From Flavobacterium sp. GSB-24 (GTDB lineage: Bacteria > Bacteroidota > Bacteroidia > Flavobacteriales > Flavobacteriaceae): a DNA stretch of 64,000 nucleotides. Each line of letters starts with the position of its first letter. Position 1 is the first letter of the stretch. Below, in pieces: positions 53,928 through 63,872 of the stretch. The notes beneath the pieces were generated by a model, which ran no database searches, was not told the origin of the DNA, and was given only the letters and a program-made list of their open reading frames with translations. The position numbers were made by a program, and so were the translations under genes. The stretch spans positions 124,001 through 188,000 of the forward strand of contig NZ_AP027043.1 of the NCBI RefSeq assembly GCF_027924665.1. The letters run 5' to 3'.

Positions 53928-55511
53928 TTATCTACCACCATACCAATATGGATCTCCAACTTTTCTATCAATTAAAGCTTGATTTTTAAGTGTAAAATCT
54001 CCACTTGCGGCATTGACAAATTGAGGATCTAATGCTGTTGCAGAAGCAGACAAATCTGGTCTGTTATTTGCAAGTGCATTAACCGTACTATTTAAGTTTG
54101 GTGAATTGAAATAGTTGTTATTTGTAAATGTCGGATTTGGTGTTGCTGCCTCTCTTGTGTAAGGTGCCGGCGTAGCTGCAAACAATGTATTGCGTACAAT
54201 TATTCCCGCAGTTGTAACAAATCTTGTGTATAAAATTGCGTTACCATTAGTAGCAAGCATATTTGGATTAGAAATAGTACAAGCATCAATTAACACATTT
54301 GATGTTAAACCAGTAAGTCCTGCATCCATACGAATAAAATACCTCGCTGTTGCGCAATTATTAAACGTACTGTTTTTAAGAGTAAGCTGAGCTACTTGCG
54401 AGCCTCTAACATCTATAAATTCTCCTCCAGTTGTAAGAACATTTGTTACAAAAGTATTCTCTACTATAACAGAAGCAATTTTAGAAGCGGCTAAGTTTGC
54501 ACTAATCAATGATACTCCATAGTCATGAACATTACAGCCGCTTATTAAAAGCGCACCATATGTAACATTGTTATCATTGTATTTAACAACTGAAACAGCA
54601 GCACCGGCAGCTCCTTTGTCACCTTTTAAATCTAAATCTATTAAACTTAGATTAGCTGAACCATTTGTTAATACGAAATTCACATGAAGTTTTGGTTTGT
54701 CATAAGAGCGTAATCCTCTTAAAGTAATTGATTTATTTAACGTAATTGCTCCCGTTTGATTATCGGCTGTGTAAACTCCTGGCTCTAAAACTAGAACTGC
54801 TCCAGAAGCTGCGTCTGCAATTTTTTGCATTAAATCATCTGTTTTCTTAACTAAAATACCAGTTCCGATATCAATTGCAGTTGTAAAAGCTTTATTTCCT
54901 CTTTTCTTAGTACCATTAAACAAATCTGCTGTATAAGAAGTCTCTCCTGTCAATCCTGTTACTACAGCTACACCGCTAGTTTTTTCGGCTGGTGTAATAA
55001 CATGTGTTATTGCTCCAGGGTTAACAACAATTTGTGTAACGTTGCTGTTTGGCGTCCATCTTAAAGTAACTTGTTTTGCTTCAATATCACCATCAATCGA
55101 AGCTAAGAAAAGCTGTTCAGACAAAGTCGTCGCTGAAGTAATAGACCATTTAGAATCTTCTAAACCTGCTGCACTTACTGCTTTCACTCTAATAGAATAA
55201 ACTGTTTCTCCTTCTAGCGCTACTTGAACAGGTAGTTCTGTTGGAGCAACATTTACTGTTTTAAAAATCGTTTTAAAATCTGGATCATCTGCGCTAAATT
55301 CTACTACATAATGATCTGCATCTTCTTTAACAGTCCAATTTAATTCTACTGTAGTTTGATTTCTAACTGTAGCCTTCAGTCCAATTGGTGAAAATTCTCT
55401 GCTTACATCCAATTCATTTATTAAAGCTTCGTTATAACTTTCACAGCTTGAAAAAGACAGTGCCAGCAATAGCATAACTATTAATCCTTTAAATATATAT
55501 TTTGTTTTCAT
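53928..55511 (-). CDS. DUF4957/DUF5123-type lipoprotein with Fn3-like and beta-helix parts
   Basis: 527 residues from ATG at 55511 (another in-frame ATG is 2 codons upstream). Lipobox LSFSSCES. An Fn3-like domain (residues ~40-130: TVELNWTVKEDADHYVVEFS) and a second one to ~215. From about residue 225 a right-handed parallel beta-helix follows, with repeated short strands such as ALLISGCNVHDYGV and QLTLKNSTFNNC. Such proteins lie in pectin-type PULs. No catalytic residues could be confirmed, so it may bind and not cut. Third gene of the operon. Confidence 0.75.
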   Translation of the reverse strand: MKTKYIFKGLIVMLLLALSFSSCESYNEALINELDVSREFSPIGLKATVRNQTTVELNWTVKEDADHYVVEFSADDPDFKTIFKTVNVAPTELPVQVALEGETVYSIRVKAVSAAGLEDSKWSITSATTLSEQLFLASIDGDIEAKQVTLRWTPNSNVTQIVVNPGAITHVITPAEKTSGVAVVTGLTGETSYTADLFNGTKKRGNKAFTTAIDIGTGILVKKTDDLMQKIADAASGAVLVLEPGVYTADNQTGAITLNKSITLRGLRSYDKPKLHVNFVLTNGSANLSLIDLDLKGDKGAAGAAVSVVKYNDNNVTYGALLISGCNVHDYGVSLISANLAASKIASVIVENTFVTNVLTTGGEFIDVRGSQVAQLTLKNSTFNNCATARYFIRMDAGLTGLTSNVLIDACTISNPNMLATNGNAILYTRFVTTAGIIVRNTLFAATPAPYTREAATPNPTFTNNNYFNSPNLNSTVNALANNRPDLSASATALDPQFVNAASGDFTLKNQALIDRKVGDPYWYGGR

Positions 55512-55554
55512 AAACATAATGTCTTAATAAATTAATGATACTCTTTCTTGAGAT

Positions 55555-57351
55555 TTACTTAGTATAATTGTAATCGTTAACTAATTTTCCATTACTAGAT
55601 TCAATAAAAACCTGCCAGATTGGCCAGAATTGTCTATCATTTGGATTCATACCTGGTTTATACAAAGTATTTATCTTAGTATCTGCAGTTGCGCCCGTCC
55701 AAGTCCACGGAATAGATGAATAACCTGTACCAGGGTTAGTACTTTCACCACGATTAAGACCATAAATCTCCAAGCTTACATTATCTGCTTTATATCTATA
55801 ATAAAGAGTGGCAGGGACATCAGCATATCGTCCAGTACGATCAGCTAAATTTTTCATATTTACTTTAGCTTCGTCTAATTTTACTTTTAACAAATTCCAA
55901 CGAATAAGCGCTTGCTTACGCTCCATTTCACCTGTAAATTCAAATTTATTTTCTTCAACCAACGCATTAAACATTGCTTCTTTGCTGGTCAATTGATCTA
56001 CATAATTATCAACTTTTACTGATTGAACTGCAGCAGGAAAAGCTCTTCTTCTTATTTCCTTTAAGTATGGAGCTGCTGCACCTGGACCTTCTAATTCGTT
56101 TGCTGCTTCAGCGGCAATCAAAAGAACTTCTGCATAACGCATGTAAATTTTATTCACTCCATCATCGTTTGTTGAAGTAACAAAACGAGTCATCCACTCG
56201 TAACGATATTTTCCAAAATACCAAGTGTTTAGCGCTCCTAATTCTTGCTTAGCAATGTTGTTTACAGCTGTTCCATATTTGTACGGAACACAAGTTACGT
56301 CTCTTCTTGTATCTGCTTGATCGTAATCATAAAATACAGTAGGAAGCGGTCCTGCAGTTCCTCCACGATTAGCTCCATTAGCATGGAATTGATCGTTTGT
56401 GGTGTGACGAACAGCAAAAGTAAATAACATACGGCCTCTACCATCTGAAAAAGGAAGTTCCCATAAAGATTCTCCTCCCGCTACTAAATATTCTTGATTG
56501 TATTTTTTCCAAAATGTTTCAAATGAAGATTCTAAATGAGCCTTTCCACTTGAAATAACAGAACGAGCTTCTGATAAAGCCAATGCATACATATTTGCAA
56601 CAGATAATTCTGGATCTGTACTTCTTCTTATACCGTCTGGATATTGCTGATAACCACTAGCGGCTAGTGCTAAACGTGCACGAAAACCTTTTACAAATGC
56701 CTTATTAATTCTTTCTACACTACTTGTAGCTGGAGTTTCTCCAGGCCAAGGAACTAAAGTTGATGCTTCTCCTAAATCGGCAATAATTTGTTTATAAACA
56801 ACATCACGACTAGATTTAGGAATATAAATTGTTGCTGATTCAATAGGCTCAAAACGAGCAGGAACATCTCCCCAAGCTTTTACTAAATCTGCGTAATAGA
56901 TCGCTCTTAACGTTAATGCTTCTCCCAGCAAATACCCTAACTCAGTACCTGGACGAGGATCACCATATGCACGCAAACCACGAATACAAACATTAGCACG
57001 CTCAATTCCCGAGTACATCATTGCCCAGGCATTATTTGTGGTATTCATTTGAGAATTCTCTGGTTTTGGATCATAAGTACATAAATCTGATGCATCACTA
57101 ACAGTCTGAGAAGAGTTATACCATTCAACATCTGTATTTAAACCATAAAAAGGAAGAAAACGACCTCTGTAAGAGTTAGTTTCTGCAAATGGAATTTTAA
57201 TTCCATCTATTGCACCTTCAGCTAATCCAGGGGTAGAAAAAATTAAAGCTTCATTTAATGTTGATTTTGCCTCTCCATCTAAATAATCGTCTGAACAGGA
57301 AGTAAAAATACTTGCTAAAATTAATCCTGCTATAAATATTTTATGTTTCAT
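55555..57351 (-). CDS. SusD/RagB-family nutrient-binding lipoprotein
   Basis: 598 residues. Lipobox IFTSCSDD. SusD-type helices: AMMYSGIERANVCIRGLRAY, RYAEVLLIAAEAANELEG and a final substrate-binding fold. It starts 19 nt after the SusC stop. It is a larger SusD than the one at 38996-40588, so the second PUL imports a different glycan. Confidence 0.92.
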   Translation of the reverse strand: MKHKIFIAGLILASIFTSCSDDYLDGEAKSTLNEALIFSTPGLAEGAIDGIKIPFAETNSYRGRFLPFYGLNTDVEWYNSSQTVSDASDLCTYDPKPENSQMNTTNNAWAMMYSGIERANVCIRGLRAYGDPRPGTELGYLLGEALTLRAIYYADLVKAWGDVPARFEPIESATIYIPKSSRDVVYKQIIADLGEASTLVPWPGETPATSSVERINKAFVKGFRARLALAASGYQQYPDGIRRSTDPELSVANMYALALSEARSVISSGKAHLESSFETFWKKYNQEYLVAGGESLWELPFSDGRGRMLFTFAVRHTTNDQFHANGANRGGTAGPLPTVFYDYDQADTRRDVTCVPYKYGTAVNNIAKQELGALNTWYFGKYRYEWMTRFVTSTNDDGVNKIYMRYAEVLLIAAEAANELEGPGAAAPYLKEIRRRAFPAAVQSVKVDNYVDQLTSKEAMFNALVEENKFEFTGEMERKQALIRWNLLKVKLDEAKVNMKNLADRTGRYADVPATLYYRYKADNVSLEIYGLNRGESTNPGTGYSSIPWTWTGATADTKINTLYKPGMNPNDRQFWPIWQVFIESSNGKLVNDYNYTK

Positions 57352-57370
57352 CTTGTGAAATTTTGTTTAA

Positions 57371-60300
57371 TTAAAAATTAAGGTTTAAACCAAAAATCAA
57401 TTGTCTGCTTCTCGGGTATGCAGAGTAATCTACACCCGGTGTAAGAGCCGAACTTCTTCTTGTAGAAGCTTCTGGATCTGGTCCAGAATAACCCGTAATA
57501 GTGAAAACATTACTTGCAGTAAAATAAAATCTCAATTTAGATATTCCTAATGCAGAAGTTAAGGAACTTGGAGAGGTATATCCTAAAGTCAATGTATTTA
57601 ATCTTAAGAATGAACCATCTTCTACTGCCCAGTCACTAAAAACATATCTAGCCATATATGGAGACCACATGGTTGTATTAGCATTAAGCGCAGTTAATGC
57701 TGCTGGATCTGTTACTAATTGTCCTGTTGCAGGATCTAAATTTGTCCATCTTTGTCCATCTGCCATTTCTGAAGTTAAATTTCTATATTGTCCATTCGGG
57801 TTTGAAGTAGTAAATTCAACTTTATTAGCGTTGTAAACGTCATTCCCAATACTCCAATTGAATGCTGCCGAAAGATCAAATCCATAAGCATTTGCATTTA
57901 AAACTATACCTCCGGTACTTTTTGGATTTGCATTTCCAATAATTGTGCGGTCATTTACATCAACGACACCATCATTATTAACATCTTGTAATTTCATAGA
58001 ACCTGGTGCTATTGTCCCTACAACTGTTGATGCGCTTGCAACTCCTTCTGGATTTCTTGTAACACCATCTGGCAAGAAATACGGTTTTAAAGTGTATTTT
58101 GTTCCATCATATGTAAAATCAGATACTTCATAACGTCCTGCACTTTTATATCCGTACATAATACCGACAGGTTGTCCAACATTCACTAAATAATCATTTC
58201 CAATTGCAGTAGAGGCCCAACCTGAAGGAAATCCATAATTATCCATTACACCAATAGAATTGATGCGGTTTTTATTAAATCCAGCATTAAAAGATAGACT
58301 TAATCCATACTTTGGTTTTTCTATAAGATTTAAGTTTAAAGTCGCCTCTACACCAGAATTTTGAATTTCTCCCATGTTTCTGTATTGAAAATCATAACCG
58401 CTTCCTGGAGTTGGAAAATTCATTAATAAATCTTTTGTGATATTTTTATAGATCTCAACAGATCCGGTTACCTTATTTTTAAACAAGTCAAAATCTAATC
58501 CTAAATTCTGCGTTACGGTTGTCTCCCATTTCAAATCAGGATTTGCCATTGTTTTAGAAGCAGCCCAATAATTATCAACTCCATTAATCCAAGTTGAGGT
58601 AGATGAAAAGAAACTCTGCACCATTTGTCCAGTTGGAATATTATTGTTACCTGCTTCACCATAACTTACTCTCAATTTAAGTAAATTAACCCACGAAGCA
58701 TTTTTCATAAATTCTTCCCCAGAAATTTTCCAAGCTGCTGCTGCTGCAGGAAAGAATCCCCATTTATTGTCACCTAAGAATTTACTAGAACCATCTGCAC
58801 GATAAGTTGCTGTAAAAAGGTAACGATCTTTAATGTCATAATTTACACGACCAAAGAAAGAAAGTAATTTATCATCTGGTGCATAGTAATTATCAACAGA
58901 TATTGGAGTTCCTTGAGTTGTTAACTTTTGAGCTTGATCAAAGTTAAAGAACAATGGAAAGCCTTGTATAACACTACTAACATCATTTCTTTCGTAATTA
59001 ATAGACTCTTCTCCTAATAGAATTCTCAAGCTATGATCTTCACCGAGGGATTTTTTGAAGTCGTAATTTAATGTATTAGCATTTCTGAAACGAGTATCTT
59101 TTCTATCTCCCATCATTAAGGCTGGCATACCTTGTCTTTCGGCTGCAGGATTATTATTAACATAATAAGTAGAGCGTCCGAAAAAACGATAATCTTGATA
59201 ATTATAATTATCTAAACCAAGTTCACTTTTAAATACCAGTTTATCAGTTAACTTCCATGAAAAACTACCTAGAGTATTAAAGTTCTTTCTAAATTGCTGA
59301 CGATCTGTATCTGCAATAGCTACAAATGGATTGACTAAATAACCAGAAACTGCTTCATCAGTATCATCTGTAGTTAAACCAGGAAGTGGAATTGGCGCAT
59401 AACCCACGCTATGTTTTAAACGTGAATCTGCAGAAGAAACTTCATTTTGTTCGTTTAAACCTCCACCATCAATCTCGGTATCTGAATAACGTACCGTGAA
59501 AGAAAGATCAATTTTATCAGAAGCTTTAGAATTTAACGAAAGAGACAAATTGTTTCTTTTATATCCTGAACCAATCATTATAGCATCTTCGTCATAATGA
59601 GCATAATTAAAATTGAAGTTCATTTTTTCTGTACCCCCTCTTATAGACAAATCACGGCTTTGAACCTCTCCAGTACGTCCAAAAGTTTGTTTCTGCCAAT
59701 TGTTTCCTTTCATCCCTTTATACATATCGTAATCCTGCCAATTACCAAAGTATTTTTCATAAGAACTTAAATCAGTATTATCTTTAAGCAAAGCATATTC
59801 GTAATTCCATTTAACATAATCTTCCGGAGATAAAACATCAAAAGTATTTGCGATTTTTTTCATGCCATAAAACATATTATAGTTCACAGCAATCTTTCCG
59901 TCTTTACCTTTTTTAGTTGTAATAATAATTACCCCATAAGCACCTCTTGAACCATAAATCGCTGTAGATGAAGCATCTTTTAATATTGTCATATTCTCAA
60001 TATCAGAAGAAGAAATATCATTTATACTATTTACTGGAAAACCATCTACTATATACAAAGGAGATGCATCCTGTGTAAGAGAACCGTTTCCTCTAATTCT
60101 AATTCTAACTTCAGAATCAGGCGATCCTTCAGAAGAAGTTACTTGAACCCCAGCTATACGGCCTGTTAGAGCCTCTGCCACGTTTGGAACTGGAATCTTT
60201 CTAACTTCACTTCCTGAAAAAGTAGCAACAGCTCCAGTTAAATCAGATTTTTTAGATGTTCCGTATCCAATTACAACAACCTCATTTAAGTTATTAGAAT

Positions 60301-60622
60301 CTTCAGTCAAAGTAGCATTTACCTTAGATTTTCCTTCTGTCGAAACGTCAACACTTTTAAATCCTATAAAAGAAAAACTTAAGACAGCTTTCGGGTTGGT
60401 TAATTTTATTTTATAGTGACCGTCAAAGTCAGTAGAAGTCCCGTTCTTAGTTCCTTTCTCCAAGACATTTACGCCTGGTAAAGAAAGTCCTGCAGCATCT
60501 TTCACGGTTCCCTCTATCGTTGTACCCTGCGCATGTAGTTGACTGCCGATCAATAAGCACAGTAAGAAAACAAGTTTAAAGCAAAAATCTGCTCCTTTGT
60601 TTAATAGATCTTTAAAGTTCAT
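57371..60622 (-). CDS. SusC/RagA-family TonB-linked outer-membrane transporter
   Basis: 1083 residues. Signal peptide (1-31), CarboxypepD_reg domain (IEGTVKDAAGLSLPGVNV), then NEVVVIGYGTSKKSDLTGAV plug with SSDIENMTILKDASSTAIYG and a long barrel. Ends GLNLNF. First gene of the second PUL. A LacI-type palindrome next to a TATGTTTG box lies about 200 nt upstream of the start. Confidence 0.95.
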   Translation of the reverse strand: MNFKDLLNKGADFCFKLVFLLCLLIGSQLHAQGTTIEGTVKDAAGLSLPGVNVLEKGTKNGTSTDFDGHYKIKLTNPKAVLSFSFIGFKSVDVSTEGKSKVNATLTEDSNNLNEVVVIGYGTSKKSDLTGAVATFSGSEVRKIPVPNVAEALTGRIAGVQVTSSEGSPDSEVRIRIRGNGSLTQDASPLYIVDGFPVNSINDISSSDIENMTILKDASSTAIYGSRGAYGVIIITTKKGKDGKIAVNYNMFYGMKKIANTFDVLSPEDYVKWNYEYALLKDNTDLSSYEKYFGNWQDYDMYKGMKGNNWQKQTFGRTGEVQSRDLSIRGGTEKMNFNFNYAHYDEDAIMIGSGYKRNNLSLSLNSKASDKIDLSFTVRYSDTEIDGGGLNEQNEVSSADSRLKHSVGYAPIPLPGLTTDDTDEAVSGYLVNPFVAIADTDRQQFRKNFNTLGSFSWKLTDKLVFKSELGLDNYNYQDYRFFGRSTYYVNNNPAAERQGMPALMMGDRKDTRFRNANTLNYDFKKSLGEDHSLRILLGEESINYERNDVSSVIQGFPLFFNFDQAQKLTTQGTPISVDNYYAPDDKLLSFFGRVNYDIKDRYLFTATYRADGSSKFLGDNKWGFFPAAAAAWKISGEEFMKNASWVNLLKLRVSYGEAGNNNIPTGQMVQSFFSSTSTWINGVDNYWAASKTMANPDLKWETTVTQNLGLDFDLFKNKVTGSVEIYKNITKDLLMNFPTPGSGYDFQYRNMGEIQNSGVEATLNLNLIEKPKYGLSLSFNAGFNKNRINSIGVMDNYGFPSGWASTAIGNDYLVNVGQPVGIMYGYKSAGRYEVSDFTYDGTKYTLKPYFLPDGVTRNPEGVASASTVVGTIAPGSMKLQDVNNDGVVDVNDRTIIGNANPKSTGGIVLNANAYGFDLSAAFNWSIGNDVYNANKVEFTTSNPNGQYRNLTSEMADGQRWTNLDPATGQLVTDPAALTALNANTTMWSPYMARYVFSDWAVEDGSFLRLNTLTLGYTSPSSLTSALGISKLRFYFTASNVFTITGYSGPDPEASTRRSSALTPGVDYSAYPRSRQLIFGLNLNF

Positions 60623-60816
60623 GGTTGATTGTTTAAGTTAATTAATTTTTTTTCGTTTTTAGTTTAAGTGGTTTTTTGTGGTTACGTTCAATTTATTCTC
60701 TTTAATTATTACAGATTTTTATTTGCGGTGAATTTTCCAGTATTCAGTAATGGTGTACTGTTTATCTTTTATCAGCCTTTAGTACTTAATCGATTTCGTA
60801 TCTTAAAAAAAATTGT

Positions 60817-60838
60817 TGTAATCGATTACACAAACATA
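60817..60838 (-). promoter_or_regulatory. Promoter box with abutting LacI-type operator, second PUL
   Basis: On the minus strand TATGTTTG (60831-60838) is followed without a gap by the 14-bp perfect palindrome TGTAATCGATTACA (60817-60830). The core AATCGATT fits the AAnCGnTT form of LacI-family operators. Position over the transcription start would suit repression. The leader to the SusC ATG would be ~190 nt. Confidence 0.6.
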
Positions 60839-61004
60839 GATATTTTTTTTAAACGAAAAATAAAAATTCATAAAAAATTCATAAAAAAAATTATATATCC
60901 GAAATTTTAATGTTTTTTTATATGACATGTATAATTTTAGTCAAGATAAAATATTAAATATATTATTATTAATTGTTCATTTGATTCGATTTTTATAAAA
61001 AAAA

Positions 61005-61016
61005 CAATCGATTACA
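61005..61016. promoter_or_regulatory. Second AATCGATTACA site
   Basis: CAATCGATTACA shares 11 of 14 positions with the palindrome at 60817-60830, 188 bp further upstream. A weaker taatcgatttcgta lies at 60787-60800. Confidence 0.45.
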
Positions 61017-61196
61017 TGAATATTAATTATGAAATTATTAGGTGTTATTTTTACACTTAAAATTGAGCCTAAGGCGAAAAAAAAATTAATTTTTAATCGA
61101 AAACCCGTTAGAATTTAAAATGTATTTTCTGACTTAAACGCATTATAAAAGGGTTAGAAATAAAATTCTCATTTAAGACCACTGCGTTTAAAGCAC

Positions 61197-61231
61197 AAAA
61201 AAAGCCCTTAAACAAAAGTTAAGGGCTTTAA
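61197..61231 (-). terminator. Terminator after the MFS gene
   Basis: Stem aaagccctta / taagggcttt around a short loop, T run on the minus strand, 20 bases past the stop. Confidence 0.8.
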
Positions 61232-61248
61232 AAAATTATAAAGATTTA

Positions 61249-62415
61249 TTAAATGTGCTGTACAGCTAATTGCTTGCGATGTAGCTTCATCAAAATGAAC
61301 GTTATAATCATTCCGATAATTGACATTCCTACTCCAATTAAATTGGGAGAAGAATAACTTAGTCCTGCAGCCAAAGGCAGTCCGCCTAAAAAAGCTCCTA
61401 ATGCATTTCCAATATTAAAACTTCCTTGAAGCGATGCCGAAGCAATCATCTCTGCGCCTTTTGCAGTACGAATCATCAGCATTTGAATTGGCGCAATAAC
61501 CGAAAATGATATCGCTCCTGTTAGGAAAGTTAGAAATAATGAAAAATATTGATTAAAGGAGAAAAAGTAAACCAAAATCAAGTCAACTGACATAACCAGA
61601 AGCAATGCTAGCGTTGTTGGCGCTGGAGAAAATCTATCTGCTAGTTTACCACCTGCAAAATTTCCAACTACCATTCCTAATCCGGCTAAAATCAGAATAT
61701 AAGAAACATCTTCTGGCGAAAATTTTGACACATTAATTAATAGCGGGGCAATGTAGCTGATCCAAGCAAATAAACCGCCAAAACCAATCGCTGTAATTCC
61801 GATAATTAACCATGCTTCTGTTTTCTTAAAAAATTGGAGTTGTGTTTTCATATTCACACTTTCACCCTTTTCCAGATTCGGCATCCATAAATAAATAGCT
61901 AAAAAGGTCAGCAAACCAACAAAAGCAATTAATACAAAGGTATAACGCCAAATAAAGTGGTGTCCAATATAAGTTCCGATTGGGACACCTATTAAATTCG
62001 CAATAGTCAATCCGGCAAACATGATAGAAATTGCCTGCGCTTCTTTTCCTTTATCTGCCAAACGGCTTGCGACTACCGCTCCTACTCCAAAAAATGCTCC
62101 GTGCGGCAGACCAGAAAGAAATCGAGAGGCAAATAGAAAATTATAATCTGGAGCAATAATAGACAAAGCATTAAAAACAGCCAGCATTAAAGCTAATATT
62201 AAAAGCATTTTTTTAGGCGCATAATTTCTTCCGGCGATTACTAATAAGGGAGCACCAATAACAACTCCAAGAGCGTAAGAGGAAATTAGATATCCTGCCA
62301 CCGGAATTGAAACCTTCATATCCGAAGCAATATCAGGCAGCAAGCCCATCATTACAAATTCTGTGATTCCAATAGTTAACCCTCCTAAAGAGAGTGCAAT
62401 AAGACTTTTCTTCAT
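61249..62415 (-). CDS. MFS transporter (AraJ-like sugar/drug efflux type)
   Basis: 388 residues from the ATG at 62415. The frame extends to 62466 (MMLILQRRN) but MKKSLIALSLGGLTIGITEF is the normal start for this family. Twelve membrane segments. ITEFVMMGLLPDIASDM is typical of the AraJ/YdhP-type subgroup that exports sugars or small molecules. It is divergent from an AraC regulator, which probably controls it. Confidence 0.87.
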   Translation of the reverse strand: MKKSLIALSLGGLTIGITEFVMMGLLPDIASDMKVSIPVAGYLISSYALGVVIGAPLLVIAGRNYAPKKMLLILALMLAVFNALSIIAPDYNFLFASRFLSGLPHGAFFGVGAVVASRLADKGKEAQAISIMFAGLTIANLIGVPIGTYIGHHFIWRYTFVLIAFVGLLTFLAIYLWMPNLEKGESVNMKTQLQFFKKTEAWLIIGITAIGFGGLFAWISYIAPLLINVSKFSPEDVSYILILAGLGMVVGNFAGGKLADRFSPAPTTLALLLVMSVDLILVYFFSFNQYFSLFLTFLTGAISFSVIAPIQMLMIRTAKGAEMIASASLQGSFNIGNALGAFLGGLPLAAGLSYSSPNLIGVGMSIIGMIITFILMKLHRKQLAVQHI

Positions 62416-62478
62416 TTCATTAAAAGTAGAAAGGAATAAATTTCTACGTTGCAAAATTAACATCATTAGCAGTGATAG

Positions 62479-62512
62479 AAATTGTATATTTGTGATATAA
62501 AATTGTATATTT
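62479..62512. promoter_or_regulatory. 13-bp direct repeat in the MFS-AraC spacer
   Basis: AAATTGTATATTT occurs at 62479-62491 and 62500-62512, exactly 21 bp (two helical turns) apart. The first copy includes a TATATTTG -7-like box. AraC proteins bind direct repeats of this spacing, so this is a candidate binding site between the AraC start (62518) and the divergent MFS gene. Confidence 0.6.
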
Positions 62513-62517
62513 AAGTT

Positions 62518-63351
62518 ATGCCAAAATTAAATCAATTTAAAACCCTTGTTCTGGATGAATTTGAGGAAGAAAAGTTTCATCTGCCTCCGCATACTCATAC
62601 CTATTATGAGATTATTTACATCAAAAAAGGAAGCGGAATTCATCACCTAAATAACAACCTACTACCCTATAAAGCGGGAGATCTATTTGTAATTTCGCCA
62701 GACGACAAACACTATTTTGATATTAAAAAGAGCACCAAATTTACTTTTATCAAATTCACAGATAATTATTTCAACTCCAAACAAAATCTAACCTGCGATG
62801 AATTCCTCGTGAATACACCAGAAAGTTTTATGCGGGATAAAATTCTCAAAGAAACGGTTTTGAAGTTTGACGAACCCTGTAAAACTATCCTGAAAAATAC
62901 TGTTGAAAACATCGTTACCTATGGTAAATATATAGATGTCACCTCTTCGCCGATTGTTTTTTACCAGATCCTTTCCATTTTTGGTTTGATTAAAGAAACG
63001 ATTCGCGGTATGAATCTGCAGATGAAATCGACGCATTTAGACAATGAACAGATTGCCAATTATATTCATCAAAATATTTACCAGCCCAAATTGGTGCAGA
63101 TAAAAGTTATTGCAGATCATTTTAATATTGCCCAGACTTATTTCAGTGCTTATTTTAAAAGGACTTTCAGTATCAGTTATCGCGAGTACATTCATAATCT
63201 GAGAACAACTTTAATCGAGAAAAGGTTCCATAACAATCAATTACCGATCAAACAAATTGCATATGAATTTGGTTTTACCGATGAAAGTCATCTAACTAAT
63301 TATTTTAAAAAACGCAAAAACATGAAACCAACTGATTTTAAAAAACTCTAG
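62518..63351 (+). CDS. AraC-family transcriptional regulator with N-terminal cupin
   Basis: 277 residues. Cupin metal or ligand site HLPPHTHTYYEIIYIKKG and GDLFVISPDDKH in residues ~15-70. C-terminal double helix-turn-helix: KVIADHFNIAQTYFSAYFKR, then PIKQIAYEFGFTDESHLTNYF. The divergent MFS gene and the direct repeat in the spacer suggest that it controls that transporter. Confidence 0.9.
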   Translation: MPKLNQFKTLVLDEFEEEKFHLPPHTHTYYEIIYIKKGSGIHHLNNNLLPYKAGDLFVISPDDKHYFDIKKSTKFTFIKFTDNYFNSKQNLTCDEFLVNTPESFMRDKILKETVLKFDEPCKTILKNTVENIVTYGKYIDVTSSPIVFYQILSIFGLIKETIRGMNLQMKSTHLDNEQIANYIHQNIYQPKLVQIKVIADHFNIAQTYFSAYFKRTFSISYREYIHNLRTTLIEKRFHNNQLPIKQIAYEFGFTDESHLTNYFKKRKNMKPTDFKKL

Positions 63352-63445
63352 TTATCAAAATCTTAAAAAATGATTTACTCGAGTATTTTTAGTTAAATTT
63401 GTATTTCAAAAAATAATTTCCTTGCCTAGAAAAATCCACATATTC

Positions 63446-63781
63446 ATGTTTTTAATGACACTCAGTTTCCTTTTAACTCCGAGTTTTAATTATGCATGCA
63501 ATAGTGGTCACAACATGGAAATGACTTCTAAAAAGGAAAACATCTGTTCTAAAAAATGCTGTGAAAACAAAAACACCAAAAAAGAAAAACACAATTGCAA
63601 CGGAAAATGCACTCACACAGGCTGCAATACCTCAGCATTACAATACATTATTTTAAATTCAAATGATTTTAATTTACCTAACGATGTATTTAATTTTTCT
63701 CTAAAAAATACTTTTTCATTTTATCCTGAAGTAACTATTTCTTCTGGCTTTACTTCTATTTGGCTGAAGCCGAAAATATAA
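63446..63781 (+). CDS. Cys-rich exported protein, putative metal-binding
   Basis: 111 residues from the ATG at 63446. A TTG at 63422 is in frame and gives a more basic n-region (PRKIH), so either start is possible. A signal peptide ends near NYA. The mature part has eight or so Cys and several His (CNSGHNME, CSKKCCENKN, HNCNGKCTHTGC), then a hydrophobic strand region. This fits small exported metal-binding proteins recalled from Flavobacteria. A TAAATTTG box at 63394-63401 precedes it. Confidence 0.65.
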   Translation: MFLMTLSFLLTPSFNYACNSGHNMEMTSKKENICSKKCCENKNTKKEKHNCNGKCTHTGCNTSALQYIILNSNDFNLPNDVFNFSLKNTFSFYPEVTISSGFTSIWLKPKI

Positions 63782-63872
63782 CTATTCTATTTTTGACAGC
63801 CCATATTGGGTCTTTTTTAAAACGAATTTTTAACAAATGGACATTCTTAATCCTTTTTAAAACATAACAACA

